Assembly: GCA_012934845.2 (NCBI GenBank)
Contig: WNNJ02001657.1
Coordinates: 1 to 64,000 of the forward strand
DNA from: Pomphorhynchus laevis
Lineage: Eukaryota > Acanthocephala > Palaeacanthocephala > Echinorhynchida > Pomphorhynchidae
DNA length: 64,000 nt
Reading direction: 5' to 3'
In this document: in pieces, positions 32,802 to 45,800 of the stretch
Numbering within the stretch: position 1 is the stretch's first letter
Layout of the letters: each line of letters begins with the position of its first letter
Notes under the pieces: model-generated
What the model was told of the DNA's origin: nothing
What the model saw: only the letters and a program-made list of their open reading frames with translations
The model's database searches: none
Made by a program: the position numbers and the translations under genes

Positions 32802-34556
32802 CCTTCCTTTGTTATAACTACTTACGAGCTACTTATTGAAAATGCAGTATTAAGTAGTCAATTGGACGTCCTAAAAAGTCTACCTCAAAGAAGATGGAGT
32901 ATGATGCTGATTTTTCCTTTATCCAGCTGGAAGTTTTTAGTGACACTGATGATTGTGATGTTTGGACAGTACTGAATGTTAAATCGTCAAGCATGTCCAA
33001 GTATCGGAGTGGCAAATTCATCTGCGGCTTCTGCTGTGCCTTGGCCCACCTTAAAGAATCTCACCCAGTGCTATATCCAGGATTATCGGAGTCCGTTGTA
33101 CCTGGCAATGATGTTGCAACCATGACAATTTCTCTAGACGCCGATCCTAGATCTAATGAACATGACCAAGATAGACTTGCATTACCTGTAGCAAGAAGAG
33201 ATAATGCTCATATTTCAACGAATTCGTGTACATCATGCGAGTGCAACATCCCTAATTACCCGGTGTCTAATCGGTCGAACTTGAGTAGGACATCCAATAC
33301 TTACGCAAGAATTTTCTCGCTACATAGTCCCAACCGCTTTGTTAGACAAAATGGCAACCCTGAGCTTGTATTGGAATCTAACACTATTGCAATTGGACCT
33401 TGTGCTACTAGCACGATCTATCCAAGTCCAACAACACGATCTACGCGCGCTGATGAGGCAACTTACCTAAACAAGTCTACGATTTCTGTCCCCCCGTTGA
33501 GTATAATCGCTCCTGCGGAAAGTTATCCGGCACAGCAACCTGACAGGCTCGCACGTTCGAATAACATAAGAGGGACGTGGCGTAACCTAAACAGATTAAG
33601 ATGCGTAATTTTTGCTAATATCAACGAGTCCAAATCGATCATTTCCAAACCGTGTGCATGATGACGTTCTTTCAGTGAGAAAAATTTTGTCTAGTATTTT
33701 TCTAGATGAATAGGAACATTTAGCAGCATCGTTGGAGGTATTGGTCCTACATAGAATTGGTAAAAAGTATGAGATTGGTAGAAATAGACTGATTCGATTA
33801 ATCTGTGCTTCCAATGATCAAGCTAATCTCATCCTTAGTAAAACTTATAGATTAATGGGTAATTCTGTGCGAATATATAAAGATCTGTCAGTTGAGGAGC
33901 GCGAACAACTATCTTTCGCTAAGAAAGAACTAAACGACAGCCGTTAGCAAGGTGAAAATGACCTCTGTATCCGAAGTTTTCAGGTGATCCGACGACGTTC
34001 ATTTGTATGTGGGGATAATCCTAAATATTCAAGGTGTATCGTCTTAGGAGACTTAATTCCATTCAATGGTATCCTGCATAAGACTTCAAAGAATAGTAGT
34101 AGACATCCCCTGAAAATTGCATGTTCTAACGTTCGCAGCTTAGTTTCGAAGTTTGATGAGTTTAGTTGTTATTTGTCTCACAGCAATATGTCGATTTTTG
34201 CAATTACTGAAACTTGGCTACACAGTGGGATTAGTAATGCTTGTGTTGCCATCCCTGACTTTTCATTATTTAGAACAGACCGACATGATAAATGTAGAGG
34301 GTGGAGTTGCCTTTTACGTCGCTAACAGAATTATCGTACGGAACTCCATGTCATATTGCGTCGGACGAATGGAGTTACTTTCTTTAATGATAGAATCAGG
34401 TGACATCACCATGACCATTTGTGTATGCTATCGTGCTCCACGCTAATCTTGTTTATCACCAAGTTTAATTGAGTATCTTACTGATCTCACAAAGTCGTCT
34501 AATTTTATCCTCTTTGGTGACTTCAATATTCAAAATATAACAGTGAATATATAACG
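32802..34556 (+). mobile_element. CR1-like LINE, 5' part: leader, ORF1 and start of ORF2
   Basis: The leader word TAACTACTTACGAGC starts next to the Merlin end. ORF1 from 32894 has the PHD-type pattern (CDVWTVLN ... FICGFC) and, after a frame break near 33660, the C-terminal domain (VLVLHRIGKKYEIGRNRLIR, YKDLSVEER, 33732-33947; FQVIRRRS). The endonuclease begins near 34118 (KIACSNVRSLVSKFDE), then ITETWLHSG, a frame change near 34300, YRAPR and FGDFNIQN. The element is interrupted at about 34556 by an L2-like LINE and resumes at 37626. Confidence 0.85.
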
Positions 34557-37500
34557 TGAAACAAACGGCGAGTCATCCTTATCTATACGTAAAATCAATG
34601 GAAATTTTCACGTTGTACACACAAGACCAAAAATTCGATGGCGTCCCATCCCCCTTATCTTCTTCGCTAGTCGATCTCGCTCCTAAGCATACTTTTCGTC
34701 TTAGTCTATTCAACACTCGCTCCATTCTTCATAAAGCTGATATGCTCCTTGATATCTTCGATCAATTATCTATCGATATTCTCTGCATTACCGAATCCTG
34801 TCATTGTGACTCCGACGATCTTGCTATTCGTCGTCTATGTCGCTCTGGTTGTTCTTTAGTTGAATCAGCTCGTCCAATTGCCTCTCATACATCTACTGCT
34901 TTTAACCATGGCGGTATAGTTGCCATTGCTCGTCACCCAATGTCTTTACGTAAAATTAACGTTAACATCCGTTACACCTCGTTCGAATTACTCATATGCA
35001 GATTATCAACTCCTTTCCCTCTGGAACTTGTGATTGTATACCGTCCAGGTTCAGTTGCCCCCTCACGTATCTTCTTTAACGACCTTGCAGATCTTATGTC
35101 TCACTGTTCATTGTCTTATACTCCTTCTTTTGTTCTCGGTGACTTTAACATTCGTCTTGATCGCCCGTCTAACTCTGACTCTATCACTTTAACTAATCTT
35201 TTTTCTGATTTTAACTATAAATTACTTTCAACAAGCCCAACTCATATTCTCGGCGGTGCTCTCGACATCATTGCTGTCCCTATCTGCTTCAATGACTATA
35301 CTTCCTTGTCAATTACTGATCCCGGTTTGTCCGATCATTTCCTTGTCACTCTTACTCTTACTCGTCCCCATCCTCCTTCTCCGCCTCCACCAATATCCAC
35401 ACCAAGTCGACCCTGGAAACTTCTCGATATCCCTATTCTCTGCACAGCCTTACTCAATTCTTCACTCTTTTCACTTCCTCTTAACTATCTCTCTCCCGAT
35501 GATCTCTGCATTCTGTTTGATTCTGAACTTATGTCGATCCTCATTAACCTTCTGCCTAGTCGACTCCGACGCTCTCAGCGCTTGCGCCATGCTCCCTGGT
35601 TCGATTCTGACTGTAGTCTTTCTAAGCGTCGACTCCGTCACTCTTTTCGTGTGTATAATCGCTTTCTTAAACGTTCTCCCAACTCACTCCCTACAAATCT
35701 CCGTGATTCCTACTTTTCTCTACGCCGTTCACATCTTATTCTTATACGTACTAAACGTACTATCTTTTGGCGAAATCAACTCGAGTCATCTTCCAACTCT
35801 AAATCTCATTGGAAAATCTTAAACTCAATTCTTTCACGATCATCTACTTGTAATATAAATCCTGATGAATTTTCTTCTTATCTACAAACTAAGCTATCTA
35901 ATTTACTTTCCCTACTACCCATAGCCCCCTTGTACCCACTCTTCTCTTTAAATACTTCCCTCCCAGAACTATTCCACCTTCTTCCCGTTTCGTCTGATGA
36001 AGTTTCTTCGGTTCTGCTGTCATTACCTAATAAAACCTCTCCTTCTGACCCAATTCCCACTCACTTGCTTAAAAATATCTGCTCCTCTATCTCACCCTTC
36101 CTAACCACATTGTTCAACTCGTCCATCCATAGCCGTACATTTCCTTCCATCTGGAAATGCGCCACTGTTCGTCCTCTCCTCAAAAAGCAATCTCTCGACT
36201 CCTCACTACCATCTTCGTACCGTCCAATCTCACTTCTCCCAACCCTCTCTAAACTCCTTGAGCGTCTCGTTCTCAAGCAAGTTAATACATATCTCTTTTC
36301 CTCTAACTTGTTTCCTCCCTTCCAAGCCGCTTTTCGCTCTAATCACTCTACTGAAATTGCCTGTCTTAAAGTTTATAATGACTTACTCATCTCGCGCGAT
36401 CATAAATTATGTAGTGTCATAGTTTCTCTTGATCTATCGTCTGCTTTTGACATCGTCGATCACTCGATTCTTCTACATCGCCTTCGTCATGATTATGGCT
36501 TCTCTTTACCCACTGTATCATGGTTTTCTTCATATCTATCAAACCGTACATTTCGCGTATATTCTAACTCTTCTCTCTCCCATCCTTCATCCATCCCGAC
36601 CGGTGTTCCACAAGGCTCCGTATTAGGCCCTATGGTTTCTCTCTTCTTCTCGGTGACTTGTCTTCGATTTCTCATAAATTTAACTTCCATGTTATGTAAT
36701 ATGCTGATGACATTCTCATCTACGCTCACGCACCTGCTTATCGTATTCATGATCTTAGTGTTTCTGTTTCCAGCTGTCTTGTCTCAATTTCCAATCATCT
36801 TTCTTCCCTTCGCCTTTCTCTGAATCCTGATAAATCTAAAATTATGTGGATCCTACCTCGAAGCTTCGGCGTAGAACCTCCTTCCGTATCATTAAATTCT
36901 ACAATTCTTCCTATCGTTGATAATCTCGTTTTCCTAGGCTTTCATTTCGACAACCGACTTTCACTTAAACCTTTCGTTAGTGATAAAGTACGCTCATCTA
37001 CCTTGATACTCCGCAATCTCCGTCAAGTTCGTAGATTGATCGATTTCCCTTCTTGTATGACTCTCATATCTTCTCTTCTTTTCTCAAGACTTGATTACTG
37101 TCTTAGTCTATTTTCCAACTCACCTAAATCCACTCTTCTTCCTTTACAACGCATCATCAACGCTGCCGTCCGAGTTCTCCTCCGTCTTCGTCGTTTTGAT
37201 CATACATCCCACTATCTTGTTTCTCTTGATTGGCCTACCATTTATCGTCGTGTTCAAATTCGTATTCTTATCATTGCTTTTCGTCTTATAACTTCTCATA
37301 CCCCTTAATTTCTCAACCTTAATTTTCTCGACAATTCTCGTACTGTGTATTGTGCTCTGCGTTCCCGTAATTCCCTTCTTTTACATGTCCCAATCTACTC
37401 TACCTCTTTTGGCTTCCGCTCCTTCGTTGTGGCTGCTCCTCTCTTGTGGAATCAACTGCCTATTCATATCCGCCAATCAACATCTATGCCGTGCTTCAAA

Positions 37501-37625
37501 CGCCAAATCCAATTCCATTTCAACAATTAACTAATTATCTGTGACTTTTGATGTTCTTTTTTGTTTGTTAGTGGTCATGTAAGCGTGCATTTTTCACGCA
37601 TTTGCCACGTTAAATAAATTATTGT
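34557..37625 (+). mobile_element. L2-like LINE, long copy nested in a CR1-like endonuclease
   Basis: The reading frame 34556-36823 is open for 755 codons. Endonuclease: LFNTRSILHKADM, ITESCH for TESW, VYRPG, VLGDFNIRLDRP, GLSDHF. Linker: HAPWFDSDCSLSKRRLRHSF. RT: SYRPISLLPTLSKLLERLV, AFRSNHSTEIACL, VSLDLSSAFDIVDHS, GVPQGSVLGP. A frame change follows GVPQGSVLGP near 36633. The codon before YADD reads TAA (36697-36699). The C-terminal part continues at 36844-37308, with a stop at 37306, and 37345-37530. The 3' hairpin is at 37583-37599, then AAATAAATTATT. About three lesions make it inactive. Confidence 0.93.
37583..37599 (+). promoter_or_regulatory. L2-like 3'-end hairpin
   Basis: A five-pair stem GCGTG/CACGC with a seven-base loop is preceded by GTCATGTAA and followed by ATTTGCCACGT. 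It is homologous to the hairpin at 13207. Confidence 0.6.
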
Positions 37626-37850
37626 ATTATTACCATTCGAATGTCATCAAGGTGGATGCCATTTGGACATTAAATTATGGAACTTTCTCGTTGATGATCT
37701 ATCTCTTATACAACACGTAACTACGGCAACCAGGTTTATGGGACATAGTTCTTCCGCATTGGTACTGTTAGAAAGGAGGTTTAAAGAGGCAACATTTTGT
37801 ATTTTACTTTCAGCATTATTTCCGAACAACATTTTAAGTTTTGAAAACAC
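37626..37850 (+). mobile_element. CR1-like LINE, continuation after the L2-like insertion
   Basis: LKLWNFLVDDLSLIQHV and TATRFMGHSSSALVLL correspond to LKLLGLINSLALKQHV and STRFSQDSHSLLDLC of the full-length copy. They follow the GDFN region that ends at 34556. The element stops here, and its reverse transcriptase is absent. Confidence 0.75.
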
Positions 37851-38215
37851 TCAGTCGCACAACACAGCCAGCAAACGTTTACAGCACCGTTTACAGACCG
37901 CAAACGTTTACTAACTTTTGAAACTTTTTGGAGACTTTAGTGGATAAGGACAAAAGCCTAATAGTAATTAAACAAAGCCACTCGAGGAGTCTAGACTAAA
38001 GCCTAATAGGGTAAGTGTTGTTTGTTCTGTTTTTTTTCTTTTCTTTTTATATATATACTCTTTTTTATATATGCTTTTTTTATATATACTTTTTTTATAT
38101 ACTTTTTTTTCATTTTATATATATACTTTTTTATATATAATACTTTTTTTATTTTTATATACTCCTTTTTTATTTATTTTTCAGTTATCTTACGTATATA
38201 AAATAAAGAAAACAC

Positions 38216-39490
38216 ATGTCTTGTGAAAAACAAGACATAAGAAAAAGACATCCAGAAGATTCAACTAATATTTACATAAAAGCGATCGACAATGAATTTT
38301 CAGTGCAAAAGATGATCCTTCCAATAAAGCAGGATGCTTTTGCACTGAAAATTAAATGGGAAAATAAAGAAGGAAAAATCAGCTTTCAAAAGAGTATAAG
38401 GAGTACGGTCAAGGAGAACTTCTCTCGGGAAGGGATCTTTGAGCGGTACGTTTTGAAAGATGATTTTGCCAGGATAACATTTAAAAACTGCTCTATAAAA
38501 GAAGAAGTAAAAAAGAATCTGTCAAAAGTTAAGGAACTGACAGTGACTGACTCCTCTCTGCGAGCCACGGGTATACTTAAGGATATACCGTCGTTCGCAG
38601 AAGAGGAAGATGTTCAAGAATTAATAGCTAACAAGGACATTAAAATAATAAAAAAATGTAAAACATTCAATCAAGCTTACAGCTCCTTTCTGGTGAAGGG
38701 AGCTGTAAGTGATCTACAGAAGTTGAGAGATTTGCATCCTGGAATTTTGGGTCATGCCGTCAAGTTGATAATATTTGACGAGGATGACTTGAAATTCAGG
38801 TATCCGCAGTGCTATCGATGTCAACGCTGGGGTCACTTTTCAAACATGTGTTTGGAGAGTGATCCGCGTTGCTTGCACTGCGGAGAAAACCACGAATCAC
38901 AGAATTGTGATAAAAGATTAGGAAGGCCTAAATGTGCTAATTGTCAAAGTTCACATAAGTCGTATTCTCACACGTGTACCCACTTTAAAGAATATTTAAA
39001 GTGGGTGGATGGTGAGAATAAGAAAGCTTGTGTGGGAGCACAATCATACATTCAGGCAGCGAAAAAACAGTCTGTCGATCAACATGCCTCAGAAATGAGG
39101 GTGTTGATTGACAGACTAAACGAACTAGAATTGAAGATGTCTGCATTAGCGGCGGAAAACAGGAATTTAAAAAATTCAATGACATTAAAAGAAAAAGAAA
39201 TAAAAAACTTAAAAAATGACATGAAAAAATCAGCAATTAATAAATATAAAAATACAAGTGAAAACAAAAAACAAAATCCTCAAAATAAGACAAATCGCTT
39301 CATTAGTCTAAAAGAGGCAGAGCCAGAGGAGAGGGAAGAAAACATGGAGTATATTTCCATGGTTTCATCGGACTCTGAAGGATCTGCCATTTTTAGGGTC
39401 GTGAAAAAACACGCTCGTAGAGAAGGGGATTCAGGAGGTAGATGTGCCCAGTTAGGAGAATTAACTCTTCCTGCAGATGCATCTGTGTAA
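38216..39490 (+). CDS. LINE ORF1 protein with three CCHC/CCCH knuckles and a coiled coil
   Basis: This 424-residue nucleic-acid-binding protein starts at the ATG at 38216. The N-terminal 190 residues are lysine-rich with RRM-like strands (SSFLVKGAVSDLQKLR). Zinc knuckles CYRCQRWGHFSNMC (about 199-212), CLHCGENHESQNC (about 220-232) and CANCQSSHKSYSHTC (about 241-255) follow. A coiled coil covers about 290-340 (LIDRLNELELKMSALAAENR). The acidic C-terminus is EEREENMEYISMVSSDSEGS. This is the Gag-like layout of I, Jockey and R1 group ORF1. Its last codons overlap ORF2 by 14 bases (ATGCATCTGTGTAA), which suggests stop-restart coupling. Confidence 0.92.
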   Translation: MSCEKQDIRKRHPEDSTNIYIKAIDNEFSVQKMILPIKQDAFALKIKWENKEGKISFQKSIRSTVKENFSREGIFERYVLKDDFARITFKNCSIKEEVKKNLSKVKELTVTDSSLRATGILKDIPSFAEEEDVQELIANKDIKIIKKCKTFNQAYSSFLVKGAVSDLQKLRDLHPGILGHAVKLIIFDEDDLKFRYPQCYRCQRWGHFSNMCLESDPRCLHCGENHESQNCDKRLGRPKCANCQSSHKSYSHTCTHFKEYLKWVDGENKKACVGAQSYIQAAKKQSVDQHASEMRVLIDRLNELELKMSALAAENRNLKNSMTLKEKEIKNLKNDMKKSAINKYKNTSENKKQNPQNKTNRFISLKEAEPEEREENMEYISMVSSDSEGSAIFRVVKKHARREGDSGGRCAQLGELTLPADASV

Positions 39491-42099
39491 AAAGCGACGC
39501 ATCGAGTATAACTCGTTGGAAGACATCTCGTTGATCAGTTGGAATATAGGGACCGTTAGGAATCTAGTACAATATTCCAATTTTGATCATGGAGATGTCC
39601 TATTTCTGCAGGAGGCGCGTTCTCCCCATGTTTTGAAAACTTTAGCCGGACATTACGAAGATTACACAATGTTCACATACCAAGTTGACGGTAGATTAGA
39701 GCTCACCCTGGTCTCAATGACAAGCAAGCGTTTGAACGCTTGCTTGATTTCAGAGGGGTCCAGCGAGGTGGGCTCTTATCAACTTCTGAAATTTTTCGTT
39801 TCCCGTCGTCCGGTTTTCGTAGCAAACTGCTACGTAAAACCGGGTGGATGGCGGACGAAGGAGAGTAAGAAGGCCATCAAGAAGCTTCTGGTTAAGGTGT
39901 TTAATGCTGGTGCACAATACATTGTTGGTGACCTTAATGACTCCGGAGGGGCTCGGGTGGGATCCCTGATTGACCAAATCGGGGAGGTCATAATCCCACT
40001 TGAGGGAACTTTTCTCCGCCGTCATACAGGTTACCAATCAATTTTAGATATAGCGATTAATTTCAAAAATGTTAAATTAAAACTCAAGTGGTTAAAAAAT
40101 ATCGAATGGGACGGGTTCAATGACGGGCATAAACTTGTATACTGGGCTTGGAAGGAAGAAATGGTCAAAAAAACGATTTCAACCGACCAAGGCTGGTATG
40201 CAGGCTTACAACAAAGAAATTCAAGTTTTTTTAACCAATAATAATGATAAGAATATTAATGACATCTTGAATTATATATTGAATGAATGTGAGAATGTGT
40301 GTGAATATATAAAAATCTTCAATGAATTGAGTGTAAATAGTAGAATGAATGGTTTTAATGACTTCAGTCCAAATTTTATAAATAATCAATTGTGTCTTTT
40401 AAAAAATAATAATTTTTTATATACATTTAATAAAGAAATATTTAATTTAGCTAATAAATACCTAATTACAAAAAGACCACCTATGCTTAAATACAACCCA
40501 AAGGCCCTGCGCATAAAAAAGCTTCTCTGGGGATTAAGAGCTGATCCTGATCCGTCTGACCAGAGCAGGGTTCTCATGTGCCGACTCCAAGATCAACTCG
40601 ATGAAGAGTCGTTGAAGCGGGATGCAAAGAAGCTACTGTCCTATAAGAATTTCTCGAAGGAATGGTGGTCTACCATAAGGAAGACCACATTCCGGTCTTG
40701 GAGGGCAGCGGCTTCCAGGTGGATCGCTTCAAAGGGAATTAGACCAGTCTTACAAGACATAAAAAATAAGCACTTAGCCAATGCAATAATATGCTCCGAA
40801 GATGTGCAGCTTCAAACGAGGTTGAAGCTTACTTTCCAAAATATTGACCCATTGGAAGAAGATGTCACGCTTGAAGAACTCTTGGACGCGTGGCCGATCA
40901 CGCCTAAGACGTCATCTAATGGCGTCTCAGCGTGCGCGGCTGCCACCAAGTTGATCGATAAGGAACTTCGAGAGCAAATCGCGGCTAGACTGCTAGCTTC
41001 ACCGCTAGCGGCCTGGCCGGATATTGCAATCGGAAAAGTTATATTTCTTCCAAAGGGTCAATGGGTGTCAACAGCTAAGGACACGAGACCAATTACCATA
41101 TCCAATAATTTGGTGATGGTTTATGAGAAAGCTCTGGCAAGATACCTGGCTCGCCACTACGAATCTCGGGAATTGTTGGGTGACCATATTCATGGGTTTC
41201 GTAGTGGTAGGGGAACTGTAAAAGCAGTCAGGGCTCTGCAAGGCTTTCTCACCAAGGATACACGGCCTGCGCTGCTGTATTCACTGGATGTGTCTGCAGC
41301 TTTTGACAACCTTACACTCGACTCAGTAATGGAAACGTTGAAAAAAGATGATGTTCCACTGAACATCTTGCGTCGAGTGTGGGGAATTTTGGAGAGCAGA
41401 AGCTTTTATTTAGAAGACGACAAGGGTCCCTTTTATAAACTATCCAAGGGTCTTCCTCAAGGGTCCCCTTTATCGCCAATCCTTTATATGATTACGACAA
41501 GGGGAGTCTTAGATGGACTCTTGGATAGGAACACTAGTGGTACTATCTATGCGGACGATATATCACTGGTGTTCAAAATGAACTCTCTGTCTGATAGGAG
41601 ATTCGAAGACAGAGTGAAATCTGTGGTGAATGGGATTGCTATACGCCTATCTAAATTGGGCTTGTCGTTAAACCCAACGAAAAGCAATTTCATTCACTAC
41701 AGATTTCGCAAACCAGGACGCCATACTAAATTATTTGGTGCTCTTCCGGGAAATCGGAAGAGACAAGTAAGGATACTGGGATCTGTCTTCGAATCCAGGC
41801 TGCACTAAAGATCAGATATGTCAAAATGTTTTAAATTAGTGAAAAAAGGTATACAGATGTTCTGGCGTGCAAGACGTTTAAATGTCACTCTGAATAGGTG
41901 TATAGTAGTGCTCAATGCTTTTGTGTTGAGTGGGCTATACTTCTACTCAAATAATCGGCCACCAGAACAACGTTATAGATTTTTAAAAAGGCTTTTAGAA
42001 ATAATTAAAAAAGAATTTATTAATGATGAATATATGAAAAATAAATTAATTAAAAGATATGTAAAATATAAAAATAATGTAAAAATAAAAATTTTTTGA
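39477..42099 (+). pseudogene. LINE ORF2: endonuclease + reverse transcriptase, two lesions
   Basis: It starts at the ATG at 39477 inside the end of ORF1. Endonuclease: LISWNIGTVRN, FLQEARSP, VGDLNDSGG for GDFN, LDIAINF. The frame changes between about 40160 and 40220, near an A7 run, and then stays open from 40120 to 41808. RT: KDTRPITISN, HGFRSGRGTVKAV, YSLDVSAAFDNL (Asp codon 41287-41289), LPQGSPLSPILY and YADD (41548-41559). A TAA at 41806-41808 interrupts the C-terminal region, and the same frame resumes as SKCFKLVKKGIQMFWRARRL to 42099. Sister copies have no stop at that place. The A7 shift could be an assembly error. Confidence 0.88.
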
Positions 42100-42110
42100 A
42101 TGGTTTATTT

Positions 42111-42867
42111 TTTTGTATGAACTGATTGATTTTATTGCGTTTTTTACATTCTGGAATTTTAATTTAAAGAATCTCATGTGAATTATTTGTTTTATTAAGA
42201 AAATGTAACTAGAATTTTATTGTTTAAATGTTTGTTTATTTCGCTAATCGTCTTTACCGCCACAAATCTAAAAAGAAAAGCTTCGACATTCAAAAGACAA
42301 ATGCTTTCCGTAGGCGGGTTTGCAGAAGAGCGCATTTTGGGCGTGAAGATTTAATTATAATATTTAACAATGTACAATGTATAATGTTCAATGTTTTTTA
42401 CTTTAATAAATTCTTACTAATAAAAAAAATAAAAATTTTACTTTCAGAATACATTGATTTATGTTAAATATAACCTCTTAACACCTGCGTCTTGGAAACA
42501 GTAATTTCGTATTATTAACACACATCACAAGATGCTAATCTCCCAGAAGTTCCTATGGATAAATAGATGTGACGCTGTATGAGATTAGAGATAAAGATTA
42601 AATTTTGATTATTATATTTTAAATTTTTAAAATTTAATTTTTAAAATTTAATTTCCGATATTTTACACATATCGGAAATTATGTGTAAGTATCGTTTGAT
42701 GATTTTTGTGAAAATTGTGTACTGCTTATTGTCCTTAAACTTCAATGGAACTGAGAAATTATTGATTTATTGACAAATTATAATCATTAATAATTTTATA
42801 TAAGATTTCAAGTTAATATCAAGTTAAAATTTATATATTGTATATATTTATATATAAAAAAAACGAT
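42111..42867. other. AT-rich spacer, no gene seen
   Basis: This is probably partly the LINE 3' UTR. It contains a perfect 10-bp inverted repeat (ATTTCCGATA/TATCGGAAAT, 42651-42679). No coding family was recognised. Confidence 0.5.
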
Positions 42868-45800
42868 TTATTTTAACGTGGCAAATGCGTGCCAGCGCAC
42901 GCTTACATGACCACAACAAAACAAGACTGTGAATCAGGTGTCGAGAAGGTGTGAACGGAGGAGGTGTTTGAATGTGATAAAGGAGGGGGCGCGGCGGACG
43001 TCGAGAGGGAGTTGATTCCAGGCGAGTGAGGCGGCGACGAGGAAGGATCGGAGACCGTAGTTGTTGGAGTAATTAGGAACGTGGAGTAAGAGGGTATGAC
43101 AGGAACGAAGCGATAGCGAGGTGGGGCGAGTATCGTCTAAGAAAGGAAGGTTGATGAACGATGGGGAGCCGACAGCGATGAGACGAAAGGTAACGAGAAG
43201 AAGGCGGAGTTTGATGCGGATGTGGATGGTGGGCCAGGAGAGTTGGGCAAAATATGTGGATGTGTGGTCGAAGCGACGGAGACGAAAGAGCACTCGAACG
43301 GCGGTGTTGATTATTCGTTGTAGGGGTAGGATGATGGATTTTGGAGAATTGGCGAAAAGGCTAAGGCAGTAATCGATTTTAGGGAAAAGAAGCGATGAAA
43401 GAAGAGACATACAAGAACGGAAGTCGATAAGGGGGCGGATACGGCGGATGTCACGGAGAATTAAGTTAGATGAGCGGACCTTGTCACGGACGAAGGGTTT
43501 AAGGGAAAGGTGATCATCGAAATGGAAGCCTAAGAAAGTGAGATTGTGGACTATGGGGATGATCGATGAGGCAAAATATACAGTGGGAGGAGATATGTTT
43601 GGTTTACGGGGGAGGATCCACATTATTTTGGACTTTTCGGGGTTTAGAACGAGATGGAGATTGGAGAGACGTTTGTAGATAGAAGAAAGACAGTTGGAGG
43701 CAGAAATGCCGATATCGTGTATGCGATGTGCGGGTGCATGAGCATAGATTAGAATGTCATCGGCGTATTGCATGACCTTAAAGGAGTAAGGTTTGATAAA
43801 CGGAGATAGATCGCCAAGCAGAAGAGAGAAAAGCAGGGGACCTAGGACTGAACCTTGTGGGACCCCGCAAAAAATAGGGATGGGAGGGGAGGATGATGAA
43901 TTAGAACAGACGCGAAAGGAACGGTCGGATAGATATGAGGCGAACCATGCTACGGAGGAGGAAGAAAAGCCGTAATCATAACGAAGGCGAGAAAGGAGGA
44001 CGGAGTGGTCGACAATGTCGAATGCGGAGGAGAGGTCGAGGGAGATGAGAACACTATATAGAGCCTTGTCTCGAGAAATGAGTAAGTCGTTGTACACTTT
44101 TATGCATGCGATTTCTGTCGAGTGATTAAAGCGGAAAGCGGATTGGAAAGGAGGGTACAGATTGGATTAGGAGAGATAAGCGTTGATTTGTATTAAGATG
44201 AGGCGTTCTAAGAGCTTTGAAAGAGTAGGGAGTAGTGAAATGGGGCGATAGCTAGAAGGAAGGGAGGGGTCGAGCGATTGTTTCTTAAGGAGGGGACGAA
44301 CGATTGCGGATTTCCAGTGTGAAGGGAAGATACGACTGCGGATGGACGAGTTAAACAAGGTTGTGAGAAATGGGGATATCGATGAGCATATAGATTTTAA
44401 TATGTAAGTAGGCAGGGGATCGGCAGGTGAGGTTTTGTTGGGCAAGGACATGAGGACAGATGATACTTCTGTAGGTGAGACAGGGAGAAGATGAAAGAGT
44501 TCCGGAAGGATGAGATTAGACTGGGCAGAGTGGGATAGGATGGAGACCGGGGTGTGAGAGAGCAACGTGGATACTTTAGTCTGGAGAAATGACGAATAAT
44601 CATTGGCATTGATGTTGCACGGCGAAGAGGAGCGAACAAGGATTGAGTTAGAAGTATGCCAGAGAGTCTTAGAGTTGAATGAAGTGATGATTTTATGCTG
44701 TTAGAAGGAGTTGCATTTGGTACGTAGTAGGTTGAGATGAGACCGGCGAAGAGCAAGATAGGAATCACGGAAAGACGGAGTGATCGAGCGGAAATCATGT
44801 CTGAGAGAGCGGTGATAGACTCGAAAAGCATGGCATAGTCGACGCTTTGATAGTAGGCATTGGATGTCAAACCATGGGCACGGTGCAAGCGACGGTGTGG
44901 GTGAGACTTGAAGGGCAAGAGAATATCGAGAGTGGATGTGAGTTCAGAGTCGAAAAGAAAGGCGAGATCGTGAGGAGATGAATATGTTATTGTGGGTAAT
45001 GATAGAGATGATTTGAGTAAGGCAGAGCGGAGAAGGGAGAGGTCAAGATTTCTCCAAGGGCGACGTATGATTGTAGGTGTGTGAGGAGGGGTGTGATTGT
45101 GAGTGAGATCAAGGGTGATAAGAAAGTGATCGGATAGACCAGGATCAGAGATGGACAGTGAGGTGTAAGCAGCAAAATGATCGGGGACAGCGATGATGTC
45201 GAGTGCCCCACCAAGTATATGTGTGGGGGCAGTGGATATTAGTTTGTAATTGTAGTTGGATAGAATGTTGATGAACCGAATGGAATCCGTGGAAGAGGGG
45301 CGGTCTAGGCGGATATTGAAGTCGCCTAGAACGAGTGAAGGGATTGAGGACAAAGCACAATGAGAAAGGAGGTCAGCGAGTTCGGTAAAAAATAATGCAG
45401 TAGGAGCTGATGAACCAGAACGGTATACAATGGCGAGATCTAGAGTGATCGGGTTAGAATAACGACATATGAGCAATTCAAAAGAGCAAGGACTGAAAGG
45501 GGGATTGATTTTGCGAAGAGACGAGGGGTTACGCGCGAATGCGACGATGCCGCCATGATTAGAGAATTTAGAAGGGCATGAGCTGAGGGGGCGGGCGGAT
45601 TCGACTAGGGAGCAACCGGTAGAGAGCAGACGGCGAATGGAAAGGTCGTCGGAATCTGAGTGCCAGGATTCGGTGAGGCAGAAGAGATCGATGGATTGCT
45701 TGGTGAATAGGTTGAGGATAATATCGGATTTATTGAGAATAGATCTAGTGTTGAGGAGACCGAGGCGGAAACCGTGTGTTGTGGCGAAAGAGTCTAGTGG

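Larger units (their letters stand above)
37860..42110 (+). mobile_element. I/Jockey-group LINE, nearly intact
   Basis: A 5' leader (37860-38215) has repeated GCAAACGTTTAC and AAAGCCTAATAG words and a T/TA-rich stretch (38030-38190). ORF1, overlapping ORF2 and an AT-rich 3' end follow. It is related to the three-copy array at 50465-57200 but is a distinct, more AT-rich family. ORF2 has one frame change and one stop. Confidence 0.88.

Noticed and set aside
30634-32806. Target-site duplication of the Merlin element
   Set aside because: The eight to nine bases on the two sides do not match. Only GAT is shared, which is not enough.
42228-42467. 79-codon gene after the I/Jockey-group LINE
   Set aside because: It has no recognisable family, is rich in AT and Lys, and lies in what is probably 3' UTR.
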